From positions 434,001-498,000 of the forward strand of contig NZ_BAABFP010000008.1 in the NCBI RefSeq assembly GCF_039541115.1: DNA of 64,000 nucleotides, written 5' to 3'. Below, one piece after another: positions 23,372 to 31,577 of the stretch; position 1 is the first letter of the stretch, and each line of letters begins with the position of its first letter. Origin of the DNA: Angustibacter luteus (GTDB taxonomy: Bacteria > Actinomycetota > Actinomycetes > Actinomycetales > Angustibacteraceae). Under the pieces are notes generated by a model. It was not told where the DNA came from. It saw only the letters and a program-made list of their open reading frames with translations, and ran no database searches. Made by a program: the position numbers and the translations under genes.

Positions 23372-24544
23372 TCACACCAGCCAGTGCGCTTGGTAGTCGG
23401 GGTCGGTCAGCGCGGCCCGGTCGAGCCGGAAGGCCGACAGGTCGAGGTCGGCGTCCGGTGCCGGCCCGCCGACGACCAGGTCGGCCAGCAGCCGGCCGAA
23501 GGTCGGCGCGAACTTGAACCCGTGCGCGGCGCCGAGACCGACGACCACCCGCTCGTGACCGGGCACGGGTGAGAGCACGAAGTCACGGTCCGGGGTCAGC
23601 GTGTACTGGCACCGCAGCGAACGCACCGGATGGCCGACGCCGGGCAGCATCGCCTGCAGGTGCTGGGCGAGCAGGGACTCCATCGCGGGGTCGACGTCGG
23701 TCGTCCGTCGGTCGGGATGCACGGTGGGGCCGCCGCAGTCCTGGGCCGCCTTGACCGTGGGCTCGCCGTAGCTGGGGAAGCCGTAGTACGAGGGGTCGTC
23801 CATCCAGATCCACAGCGGCATCCGGCCGGGCTGGAAGGGGGTGGCGTCGTCCGGCTGGAAGTACGTCACCTGCTCGAGGGTGACCTCGACCGGCACCTGC
23901 ACCCCGAGGCCCTCGAGCACGTCGTTGACCCACGCGTCAGCACAGACGACCAGACCGCTGCAGAGCACCGGGCCGTGCACGGTCGCCACCTCGTATCCGC
24001 GCTCGCCCAGGTCGCGGACGGCGAGCACCGCGCTGCGCTCCCGCAGGTCGGCGCCGCGGCGGCGGGCCTGCTCCTGCATCACTCGGGTGCCGCGGCCGGC
24101 CGGCACGATCGCCGCGTCCGCCTGGTGCAGCGCCATCGTTCCCTCGGGCAGCCGGAACTGCGGCCACCGCTGGCGGACCGCGTCGACGTCCAGCCAGTCG
24201 TAGGCGATGCCGACCGCGTCCAGCGACGTGAGGTAGTCGACCGGGTTGATCGCGGCGTCCGCCGGGAACAGGTCCAGCCCGCCGACGACGGTGACCAACG
24301 ACGCGTCCGCGTCGTGCTCCAGCCGGGCCCAGTCGGCGTAGGCCCGCTGGGTCAGCCGGACGTAGTCGGGCGTGTGGTAGCTGTGCCGCAGGATGCGGCT
24401 CGTGTCGTGGCTGGCGCCGCGCGAGTGGCCGAGCTCGAAGCGTTCGAGGCCCACCACGGAGTGGCCGCGCCCGGCGAGCTCCATCGCGGCCGCACTGCCG
24501 AGGGCACCGAGCCCGACGACCACGTAGTCGACCCGCTCGCTCAT
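23372..24544 (-). CDS. SolA / monomeric sarcosine oxidase-like flavoenzyme
   Basis: 390-residue DAO-family flavoprotein oxidising secondary N-methyl amines to formaldehyde, amine and H2O2. The dinucleotide fold is VVVGLGALGSAAAMELAGRGHSVVGLER. RGASHDTSRILRHSY matches the FAD-binding HGSSHGxxRI block. Cys312 in LRCQYTLTPDRDFVLSP aligns with the cysteine that covalently binds FAD in monomeric sarcosine oxidase and N-methyltryptophan oxidase. The start overlaps the stop of Rieske B (ATGA), so the two are tightly coupled: oxygenase first, oxidase second. Substrate is likely an N-methyl amino acid or amine. Confidence 0.88.
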   Translation of the reverse strand: MSERVDYVVVGLGALGSAAAMELAGRGHSVVGLERFELGHSRGASHDTSRILRHSYHTPDYVRLTQRAYADWARLEHDADASLVTVVGGLDLFPADAAINPVDYLTSLDAVGIAYDWLDVDAVRQRWPQFRLPEGTMALHQADAAIVPAGRGTRVMQEQARRRGADLRERSAVLAVRDLGERGYEVATVHGPVLCSGLVVCADAWVNDVLEGLGVQVPVEVTLEQVTYFQPDDATPFQPGRMPLWIWMDDPSYYGFPSYGEPTVKAAQDCGGPTVHPDRRTTDVDPAMESLLAQHLQAMLPGVGHPVRSLRCQYTLTPDRDFVLSPVPGHERVVVGLGAAHGFKFAPTFGRLLADLVVGGPAPDADLDLSAFRLDRAALTDPDYQAHWLV

Positions 24545-25677
24545 GGTTGCTCCCCCGTTCGGTGGCCGAGCCGGGGCAGCACCCAGCGCCGGATGTCGAG
24601 GCTGTCGTCCTCCATCGGCGCGAACCAGCCGTGCCGGTAGCTGCGCGACGACATCCCGCGCTGCACGGACTCGCAGATCGCCCAGTCCTGGCGGTTCACC
24701 AGGTCCCAGAAGTCCCCGGCGTCGGTGGGGTCGAAGTCGGGTTCACCGACCTCGGACGCCGCGAACAGCAGCGAGCACACCACCCGCGTCCGGTCGGCGG
24801 CGGTCGGCAGCAGCACGAATGCCGCGACGTGGTCCGCGGACGCCGACACCATCAGGTTCGGGTACACCAGGTCGCCCTTGTGCCGGGTCCGCTCGGCCTC
24901 GCTCAAACCCGGCAGCGGTGCGCGCGTCGTGGTGCCGGTGGTGGTGAACGTCCAGGCCCCCTCGCGGTGCGGGATCCCGTCGTCCCAGGTGAGGTCCGCG
25001 CCGCCACCGCCGAACGCCGGCACCAGCCGGGTCAGCTCGGGATGCACCGGGCCGCAGTGGTAGCACTCGTTGTAGTTCTCCAGCAGGACCTTGTAGTTGG
25101 CCGCGACGTCGTAGGTGAGCACCTGACCGGTGACGAGGTCGGCCAACCCGTAGTTGGCCAGCGTCGCCGCGGCCTTGGCGACCGACTCGCCGAGCGGCTG
25201 GGCGCGCTCAGGAGTCAGGTGCACGAACACGAACCCGCCCCAGACGTCCACCCCCACCGGCGCGAGCGAGAACGGCGCGAGGTCGTCGAGCTCCGCGTGC
25301 GGCGCCCGCAGCAGCCGGCCGTCCAGCCCGTACGTCCAGGAGTGGTACGGGCAGCGCAGCGCGCCGATCGAGCAGGCCACGGCCGGGCCGGCGGCGCCGT
25401 CGGGAGCGTCCGGGACGACCGGGCGCAGCTGGGACCCGCGGTGCCGGCAGACGTTGTAGACCGCGTGCAGCACACCGTGCTCGTCGCTGGTCACCAGCAC
25501 GGACTCACCGGCCACGTCCGCCGTCAGCACCTGGGACGGCGCGGTGAGCCCGAGGTCGGACCGGCGCCCGAGGCAGAACCACTCGCCGTACAGCAGCGCC
25601 TCGCGCTCGGACCGCCAGGTCGCGTCGTCGACGTACATCTCGCGGGGCAGCGCGGGGACCAGGTCAGCCGTCGACAT
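24541..25677 (-). CDS. Rieske non-heme iron oxygenase, alpha subunit (B)
   Basis: 378 residues. Rieske ligands C77-x-H79 and C109-x-x-H112, with 29 residues between H79 and C109 instead of 18 in the neighbouring paralogue: an Ala/Gly/Pro-rich insertion in the cluster-binding loop. Iron site NECYHCGPVHPEL and NRQDWAICESVQRG. Same quaternary-amine oxygenase branch as Rieske A but clearly diverged. First gene of an operon with the SolA-like oxidase. Operator site B lies 21-40 bp upstream of the ATG. No reductase partner nearby. Confidence 0.9.
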   Translation of the reverse strand: MSTADLVPALPREMYVDDATWRSEREALLYGEWFCLGRRSDLGLTAPSQVLTADVAGESVLVTSDEHGVLHAVYNVCRHRGSQLRPVVPDAPDGAAGPAVACSIGALRCPYHSWTYGLDGRLLRAPHAELDDLAPFSLAPVGVDVWGGFVFVHLTPERAQPLGESVAKAAATLANYGLADLVTGQVLTYDVAANYKVLLENYNECYHCGPVHPELTRLVPAFGGGGADLTWDDGIPHREGAWTFTTTGTTTRAPLPGLSEAERTRHKGDLVYPNLMVSASADHVAAFVLLPTAADRTRVVCSLLFAASEVGEPDFDPTDAGDFWDLVNRQDWAICESVQRGMSSRSYRHGWFAPMEDDSLDIRRWVLPRLGHRTGEQP

Positions 25678-25697
25678 GCCGCACCACCTTCGTCCCT

Positions 25698-25717
25698 ACT
25701 GATTCGCGAGTCAGTAA
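25698..25717. promoter_or_regulatory. Island operator site B
   Basis: TACTGATTCGCGAGTCAGTA, a near-perfect palindrome upstream of the Rieske B-SolA operon and downstream of the ABC importer operon. One arm differs from the consensus TACTGAC by a single base. Confidence 0.8.
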
Positions 25718-25758
25718 CGGGAGCGATCGTCTCATGGGCGAACCCGCCGTCGCCACCG

Positions 25759-26772
25759 CTACCGCGTCCGGCTCAGGACGGCGTCCAGGTGGCACGCCAC
25801 CCGGTGCCCGGACTCGTTGGGCAGCACCGTCAGCGGCACGGTCCGGCAGCTGTCGGCCACCCCGGCGCGCTCCGCCGTCCCGTCCGCCAGCATCGGGCAC
25901 CGCGGGTGGAACCGGCAGCCCGCCGGGATGTGCGTCGGGTCCGGGATCTCACCGGTCAGCACGACCGGCTCGAGCTGCTCCATCTCGGGCACCACGGACA
26001 GCAGCGCCTGGGTGTACGGGTGCCGCGGCGCCTCGAGCACCTCCTCGGTGGTGCCGTGCTCGACCACGCGACCCAGGTACATGACCGCGATCCGGTCGGC
26101 GATGTTCCAGGCCAGTCCCAGGTCGTGCGTCACCACCACGATGCCCAGGCCGAGCTCGTCGCGCAGCCGCAGCAGCAGCGCCAGGATCTCGCCACGGATG
26201 GACGCGTCGAGCGAGGAGACCGGCTCGTCCGCGACCAGGAGCTCCGGCCGGAGCGCGAGCGCGCCGGCGATGAGCACCCGCTGCTTCTGGCCGCCGGACA
26301 GCTCGTGCGGGTACCGCAGGAACAGCCTCTCCGGTGGGCGCAGACCCGCCTCAGCGAGCGCGGCGGCGACCAGCTCTGGCTCGCTGCGGCCCTGCTCGTC
26401 GCCCTGCACGCGCTTGTGCAGCCGGATGCCCTCGGCCACCGACTCGTACACGGTCTGCCGCGGGTTCAGCGCGCCCGCGGCGTCCTGCAGGATCAGCTGG
26501 ACCCGGCTGCGGAAGGCCCGCAGCCCACGGACGGAGTAGTCCAGCGGCGCGCCGTCGACCAGGACCTGGCCGGCGTCCGGCCGCTGCAGCCCGACCAGGG
26601 TGCGTGCGAGCGTGGTCTTGCCGGAGCCGGACTCGCCGACCAGCGCGACGATCTCACCACGCTCGACCGCGAGGTCGACGCCGTCCAGCGCGCGCGCGAC
26701 CGCACCCGCCCGGGTCACGAACTCCACGTGCGCGCCGCGCGCCTCCAGCAGCGGCTGCTTGGACTCGCTCAC
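25759..26772 (-). CDS. Dipeptide/oligopeptide ABC transporter ATPase, DppF-type
   Basis: 337-residue ATPase. Walker A GESGSGKTT, Q-loop LILQDAAGALNP, signature LSGGQKQRV, Walker B LLVADEPVSSLDAS, H-loop VVTHD. The C-terminal oligopeptide-transporter domain has PAGCRFHPRCP. The GTG at 26772 overlaps the previous gene's stop by 4 bp. Last gene of the five-gene import operon. Energises uptake with the DppD-type partner. Confidence 0.93.
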   Translation of the reverse strand: MSESKQPLLEARGAHVEFVTRAGAVARALDGVDLAVERGEIVALVGESGSGKTTLARTLVGLQRPDAGQVLVDGAPLDYSVRGLRAFRSRVQLILQDAAGALNPRQTVYESVAEGIRLHKRVQGDEQGRSEPELVAAALAEAGLRPPERLFLRYPHELSGGQKQRVLIAGALALRPELLVADEPVSSLDASIRGEILALLLRLRDELGLGIVVVTHDLGLAWNIADRIAVMYLGRVVEHGTTEEVLEAPRHPYTQALLSVVPEMEQLEPVVLTGEIPDPTHIPAGCRFHPRCPMLADGTAERAGVADSCRTVPLTVLPNESGHRVACHLDAVLSRTR

Positions 26773-27767
26773 GGTTCCCCCACGCGGATGCAGGCGACCT
26801 GGCGGGCCACCGGGAAGTCGAGAAGCGCCGGCTCGGCCACCTCGCAGGCGGCGGTCGCGCGACTGCAGCGCGGCGCGAACGAGCACCCGGGCGGCAGGTA
26901 CCGCGGGTCGGGCGGGTCGCCGGCCAGACCGGCCGGGGTGTAGCGGGCGGCGGGGTCGCCGACTCGCGGGAACGCGTCGGAGAGGGCCTTGGAGTACGGG
27001 TGCAACGGGTCGGTGAAGACCTGGTCGGCGGTGCCGCCCTCCACCACACGACCCGCGTACATCACCGCGACCCGGTCGCAGACCGACGCGAGCACGGACA
27101 GGTCGTGGCTGATGATCAGCAGGCCGACGCCCAGCTCCTTCACCAGGTTCGAGAGCAGGTCGAGGATCTGCGCCTGGACCATCACGTCGAGCGCGGTGGT
27201 CGGTTCGTCGGCCACGATCAGGTGCGGTCGGCAGGCCAGGGCCATCGCGATCATCACCCGCTGCCGCTGGCCGCCGGACAGCTGGTGCGGGTAGGCCTTG
27301 CGCCGGGCGGGCGGCAGGCCGACCTGCTCGAGCAGCTCGACGACGCGCTCGTCCACCGCGGACGCCGACAGCGCGGGCTCGTGCAGCTGGATCGGCTCCG
27401 CGATCTGGTCGCTGATCCGGAGCACCGGGTTGAGCGAGTGCAGCGCTCCCTGGAAGACGATGGACGCCTGTGCCCAGCGCACCGCGCGCAGCTGACCCCA
27501 GCCGATGCTCAGCACGTCCGCCCCGTCGACCCGGACCTGCCCGGTCACCGTGGCGTCCTTGGGCTGCAGGCGGAGCACGGTGCTGACCAGCGTGGACTTG
27601 CCGCAGCCGGACTCACCGGCCACGCCGACCACCTCACCGGCCCGCAGCGTCAGGGAGACACCGCGCACCGCGGGGAGCAGCCCCTCCGACGTCCGGTAGG
27701 ACACCGACAGGTCGTCGATCTCCAGCAGCTCCGTCCGCAGCTGCTCGGGTTCCAGCACCTCCGTCAT
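26769..27767 (-). CDS. Dipeptide/oligopeptide ABC transporter ATPase, DppD-type
   Basis: 332-residue ATPase with Walker [10 protein letters not shown], signature LSGGQRQRV, Walker [14 protein letters not shown]-loop IISHD, and the peptide-transporter C-terminus [14 protein letters not shown]. The ATG at 27767 overlaps the DppC-type stop by one base. The frame stays open upstream through dppC but without homology. Forms the ATPase heterodimer with the DppF-type protein. Confidence 0.93.
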   Translation of the reverse strand: MTEVLEPEQLRTELLEIDDLSVSYRTSEGLLPAVRGVSLTLRAGEVVGVAGESGCGKSTLVSTVLRLQPKDATVTGQVRVDGADVLSIGWGQLRAVRWAQASIVFQGALHSLNPVLRISDQIAEPIQLHEPALSASAVDERVVELLEQVGLPPARRKAYPHQLSGGQRQRVMIAMALACRPHLIVADEPTTALDVMVQAQILDLLSNLVKELGVGLLIISHDLSVLASVCDRVAVMYAGRVVEGGTADQVFTDPLHPYSKALSDAFPRVGDPAARYTPAGLAGDPPDPRYLPPGCSFAPRCSRATAACEVAEPALLDFPVARQVACIRVGEP

Positions 27768-28687
27768 CACCGGCTCCCGAGACGGGGGTTGAAGACCTCT
27801 TCGAGCGCCTGCCCGATGAGGGTGAACGACAGCACCACCAGCACGACGCAGACGCCCGGGGGCACGATGTACCACCAGGCTCCGGTGGTGATCGCGCCGA
27901 CCGCGAAGGCACCCTCGAGCATCGAGCCCCAGGACACCCGGGTGGGGTCGCCGAGGCCGAGGAAGCTCAGGGTCGTCTCGGCCAGGATCGCGATCGCCAC
28001 CGTGAGGGTGGTGTTCGCGAACACCATCGGCATCACGTTCGGCAGCACGTGCCGGGTCATCTGCCGCCACCGACCGGCGCCGAGCACGCGGGCCCGCTCG
28101 ATGTACGGGCGCTCCTTGATGGACAGGGTCTGGCTGCGGATCAACATGGCCGTGGCAGGCCAGCTCGTCACCCCGATCACGATCGCGATGTTCAGCAGCG
28201 AGCGGCCCAGCACGGTGGCCAGCACCAGCGCCAGGGGCAGGAACGGCAGCACGAGGAACCACTCGGTGACCCGGAACAGCACGGCGGCCGGCCAACCCGA
28301 GAAGAAGCCGGACATGAGGCCCACCAACGTGCCGATCACCACCGAGATGAAGGTCGCGGTGAGCCCGACCGCCAGCGACACCCGGGCACCGTAGATCAGC
28401 AGGGTCAGGATCGAGCGCCCGTTCTCGTCCGTGCCGAGCGGGTAGCCGGCCCCGGGCGGCTGCAGGACACCGCCCGTCGCCTTGGTCACCTCCAGGCCGT
28501 CCGGGTCCGCGAGCAGCGGCGCGAGCACGGCGACCAGGATGAAGAACGTGAGGACGCACAGCCCGAGCACGCCGGACCGGCTGCGGCGGAACGTCTTCCA
28601 CGTGCGGCGCGCCGACTCCGCCCGGCGACGACGCGCGATCTGACCCGGTGTGAGCCGCGGCTGCACGGCGTCCTGGACGGCGCTCAC
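27767..28687 (-). CDS. Peptide ABC transporter permease, DppC-type
   Basis: 306 residues. A basic N-terminal tail and first helix (GVLGLCVLTFFILVAVLAPLLADP) match OppC_N, followed by the permease core starting GARVSLAVGLTATFISVVIGTLVGLMSGFFSG. The EAA loop is ERARVLGAGRWRQMTRHVLPN. About six membrane helices. One-base overlap with the downstream ATPase and 4-bp overlap with the DppB-type gene. Pairs with DppB to form the import channel. Confidence 0.92.
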   Translation of the reverse strand: MSAVQDAVQPRLTPGQIARRRRAESARRTWKTFRRSRSGVLGLCVLTFFILVAVLAPLLADPDGLEVTKATGGVLQPPGAGYPLGTDENGRSILTLLIYGARVSLAVGLTATFISVVIGTLVGLMSGFFSGWPAAVLFRVTEWFLVLPFLPLALVLATVLGRSLLNIAIVIGVTSWPATAMLIRSQTLSIKERPYIERARVLGAGRWRQMTRHVLPNVMPMVFANTTLTVAIAILAETTLSFLGLGDPTRVSWGSMLEGAFAVGAITTGAWWYIVPPGVCVVLVVLSFTLIGQALEEVFNPRLGSR

Positions 28688-29712
28688 GTGCGCACCCGCG
28701 GGTCGAACAACCCGTAGAGCAGGTTGGCCGCCAGGTTGGCTGCGATCACTGCGCCGGAGGCGATCAGGAAGGTGCCCTGCAGCACCCAGAAGTCCGGGAT
28801 GGTGAGCGCCTCCGTGGTGAGCAGGCCCAGCCCCGGGATGGAGAAGATCGTCTCGATGGTGATCGCTCCCGACACGACGAAGCCGATGTTCAGAGCCGAG
28901 ATGGTCAGCGTCGGGAGCATCGCGTTGCGGACCGCGTGGCGGCGTCGCACCTGCACGTCCCGCAGACCCTTGGCCCGGGCCGTCACCAGGTAGTCCTCAC
29001 CGAGCTCGTCCAGCAGCGACGAGCGCATGATCAGCGAGTACTCGGCCAGGTACGCCAGGGTCAGGGTGACCACGGGCAGGGTCAGGTGCCAGGCCGTGTC
29101 CAGCACGCCCTTGAGGCTGCTCGGGTCGACGCCGATGGAGTGCAGCCCGCTGGTGGGGAAGAGCCCCGGCAGCGGTCCCATCCCGACGGCGAACGCCGCG
29201 ATCAGCAGCAGGCCGAGCCACCACTCGGGCATCGAGTACAGGGTCAGCGTGGACGCGGTCGAGGACTTGTCGAACCGGCTGCCGCGGTTCCAGCCGCTGC
29301 GGATCCCGATGCGGACCCCGATCACGGTGGCCAGGATCGTCGACGACCCGACCAGCAGGACCGTCGGCCACATCCGCTCCTGGATCAGGTCCGCGACCGG
29401 CACCCGGTAGCGCAGCGACACCCCCAGCTGACCGCTGAAGACGTTCTTCAGGAACGTCACGAACTGCTGCGGCATGGACTGGTCCAGCCCGTACGTGTGC
29501 CGGAACGCCGCCATCTGCTCGGGGGTCTTGAACCGCTCGCGGCCGAGCGTCCTGGCGGGGTCACCGGGCAGCACCCGGAAGAGGAAGAAGCTCACCACCA
29601 GGACGAAGAACAGGCTGCCGATCGACCCGAGCACCTTCGACCCGACGTACCGGCCGTAGCTGCGCCGGCGGACCGTCCGCGGGACAGCTGCGCCGGAGTC
29701 GAGGATCGTCAC
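28684..29712 (-). CDS. Peptide ABC transporter permease, DppB-type
   Basis: 342 residues with the OppB N-terminus (SLFFVLVVSFFLFRVLPGDPARTLG, then YGLDQSMPQQFVTFLKNVFSGQLGVSLRYRVPV) and the core permease with EAA loop VTARAKGLRDVQVRRRHAVRNAMLP. About six membrane helices. Its start overlaps the substrate-binding protein's stop by 4 bp, so the whole operon is read as one coupled unit. Confidence 0.92.
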   Translation of the reverse strand: MTILDSGAAVPRTVRRRSYGRYVGSKVLGSIGSLFFVLVVSFFLFRVLPGDPARTLGRERFKTPEQMAAFRHTYGLDQSMPQQFVTFLKNVFSGQLGVSLRYRVPVADLIQERMWPTVLLVGSSTILATVIGVRIGIRSGWNRGSRFDKSSTASTLTLYSMPEWWLGLLLIAAFAVGMGPLPGLFPTSGLHSIGVDPSSLKGVLDTAWHLTLPVVTLTLAYLAEYSLIMRSSLLDELGEDYLVTARAKGLRDVQVRRRHAVRNAMLPTLTISALNIGFVVSGAITIETIFSIPGLGLLTTEALTIPDFWVLQGTFLIASGAVIAANLAANLLYGLFDPRVRT

Positions 29713-31559
29713 TCGCGCTCGCCCTCCGTCCCCCGACGGCGGAGCGCGAGGACCCCACCACCGACGAGCAGCAGGACGACGACCACGCCGATGCCGATCC
29801 AGACCGCCGTGTTGGTCCCCGCGGCGTCCTCCTCACCCGACGACGCGTTGGCGCCCAGCGCGGACGTCACCCCGTCGCAGTCCCCGGCCTCGGACGCCGG
29901 TCGCAGCGAGCTGTAGTTGTGCGCGCCGTACTGGATGAGCCAGACGCCGCCCGGGTCGGGCTGCGGCTGGAAGCAGGCGAACCGGTCGCTGCGGACCGCC
30001 TCGCCGATGGTCGTGTAGGCGGTCACGATGTACGGCGACTCCTGGAACAGCAGCTCCTGCATCTTCTTGACGAGGTCCACCCGCTTGGCGTGGTCCATCT
30101 CGCCGTTCTGCTGCTTGTACATCGCGTCGTACTCCTTGTTGCAGTACCAGGAGTCCGAGGAGCCGCCGAGCTGGTCGCAGGTGAAGTCGGACAGGATCGA
30201 GTCCGGGTCCGGCTCGACGTACCAGTCCCACTGGAAGGCGTCGTACTCGCCGCTGAGGATGACGTCCCCGAGCTTGCTGGAGTCCATCGCGGTGACGTCG
30301 GCCTTGATGCCGATCTGGCCGAGCCACTCCTTGAAGAAGTCCATGGTGTTCACGGAGGCCGGGTCGGAGCTGCGGGCGAACAGCCGCATCGTCGTCAGCG
30401 GCTTGCCCTGCGGGTCGGTGCGCTGGCCGTCCGCGCCCTTCTTGTAGCCGGCCGCGTCGAGCTGCTCGCCGGCCTTGGCGAGGTCGAAGGTGAACGCCTG
30501 GTCCGCCGGGACGTCCCAGTGGTAGTTGTCGTACGCCGTCGGGATGATCGTGTCGCCCGGCAGCGCGGCGCCCTGGTAGGCGTTCTGCACGATGCGCTTG
30601 GTGTCCACCGCGTAGCCCAGCGCGTGCCGGAACTTCGGGTCCTTCAGCGCGGGCATGCCGTCACCGATCGCCTTGCCGGACTCGGTGTCGATGGCCCCGG
30701 TGTTGAAGCCGATCTCCTCGAACAGGGGCGAGATGCCGCTGTGCGCCGTGATGCCGGGCTTGCCCTGCAACGACTTGACCTGCAGCGGCGGGATGTCCTC
30801 GACGAAGTCCACCTCGCCCTTGATCAGCGCCTGCACCGCTGGGTCCTTGGCCTTGAACACCCGGTAGTCGACCTCGTCGACGTGCGGGGTGCCGTTCCAG
30901 TAGTCCGGGTTCTTCTCGAACCGGAACGTCGAGCCGCCGGCCGTGCCCTCGACCAGCCGGAACGGCCCGGAGCCCACCACCGGCTGGCCCGGCTTCGGCT
31001 CGGCCGGGTAGGTCTTCACGGCCTTCTCGGACACGCTCTTCCAGATGTGCTCCGGCACGATCGGGATCGGCAGCAGTGGCAGGACGGCGTTGGGCTGGCT
31101 CAGCTTCAGCACCACGGTCTGGGCGTCCGGTGCGGTCGCCGAGGTGACCGAGCCGAGGTAGGTGGCCCAGTTCGTCGACTCGGTCTCGCCCTTCAGCACC
31201 CGGGTGTAGGTGTAGGCGACGTCCGCGGCGGTCAGCGGCTGGCCGTCCGACCACTTCACGCCGTCCCGCACGTGGAAGGTCCAGGTCAGGCCGTCCGCCG
31301 AGGTCTCCCAGGACTTCGCGAGGCCCGGTTCGGGTGACATGTCCTTCATCGAGTAGTTGACCAGGTAGTCGTAGGTCAGCGCCCACATCTCGTACGAGTT
31401 CGCCTCGACCCCGAGGAACGGGTTGAACGAGTCGACGTCGCCGGTCAGCGCCACGGTGAAGGTCGACTTGGCCGGCGTCGTCGCCCCCGAAGCCGGTTGC
31501 AGCGCAGCCGGAACCAGCGACGCGCCCGCGACCAGGGCCAGCACGGCGGCCAGCCGCAC
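29709..31559 (-). CDS. Peptide-type ABC substrate-binding protein with C-terminal membrane anchor
   Basis: About 616 residues of the SBP_bac_5 family, with EPGLAKSWETSADGLTWTFHVRDGVKWSDGQPLTAADVAYTY. The GTG at 31559 starts a hydrophobic export signal (VRLAAVLALVAGASLVPAALQPASGA) with no lipobox Cys. Instead a C-terminal helix TAVWIGIGVVVVLLLVGGGVLALRRRG would tether it to the membrane. GTG 31613 and ATG 31736 (good RBS but no homology) are alternative starts. Only 18 bp separate it from the divergent oligopeptidase gene, so its promoter may lie inside that gene, near operator site C. Confidence 0.88.
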   Translation of the reverse strand: MRLAAVLALVAGASLVPAALQPASGATTPAKSTFTVALTGDVDSFNPFLGVEANSYEMWALTYDYLVNYSMKDMSPEPGLAKSWETSADGLTWTFHVRDGVKWSDGQPLTAADVAYTYTRVLKGETESTNWATYLGSVTSATAPDAQTVVLKLSQPNAVLPLLPIPIVPEHIWKSVSEKAVKTYPAEPKPGQPVVGSGPFRLVEGTAGGSTFRFEKNPDYWNGTPHVDEVDYRVFKAKDPAVQALIKGEVDFVEDIPPLQVKSLQGKPGITAHSGISPLFEEIGFNTGAIDTESGKAIGDGMPALKDPKFRHALGYAVDTKRIVQNAYQGAALPGDTIIPTAYDNYHWDVPADQAFTFDLAKAGEQLDAAGYKKGADGQRTDPQGKPLTTMRLFARSSDPASVNTMDFFKEWLGQIGIKADVTAMDSSKLGDVILSGEYDAFQWDWYVEPDPDSILSDFTCDQLGGSSDSWYCNKEYDAMYKQQNGEMDHAKRVDLVKKMQELLFQESPYIVTAYTTIGEAVRSDRFACFQPQPDPGGVWLIQYGAHNYSSLRPASEAGDCDGVTSALGANASSGEEDAAGTNTAVWIGIGVVVVLLLVGGGVLALRRRGTEGERE

Positions 31560-31577
31560 GGGGGTACGGTGCGCGCT

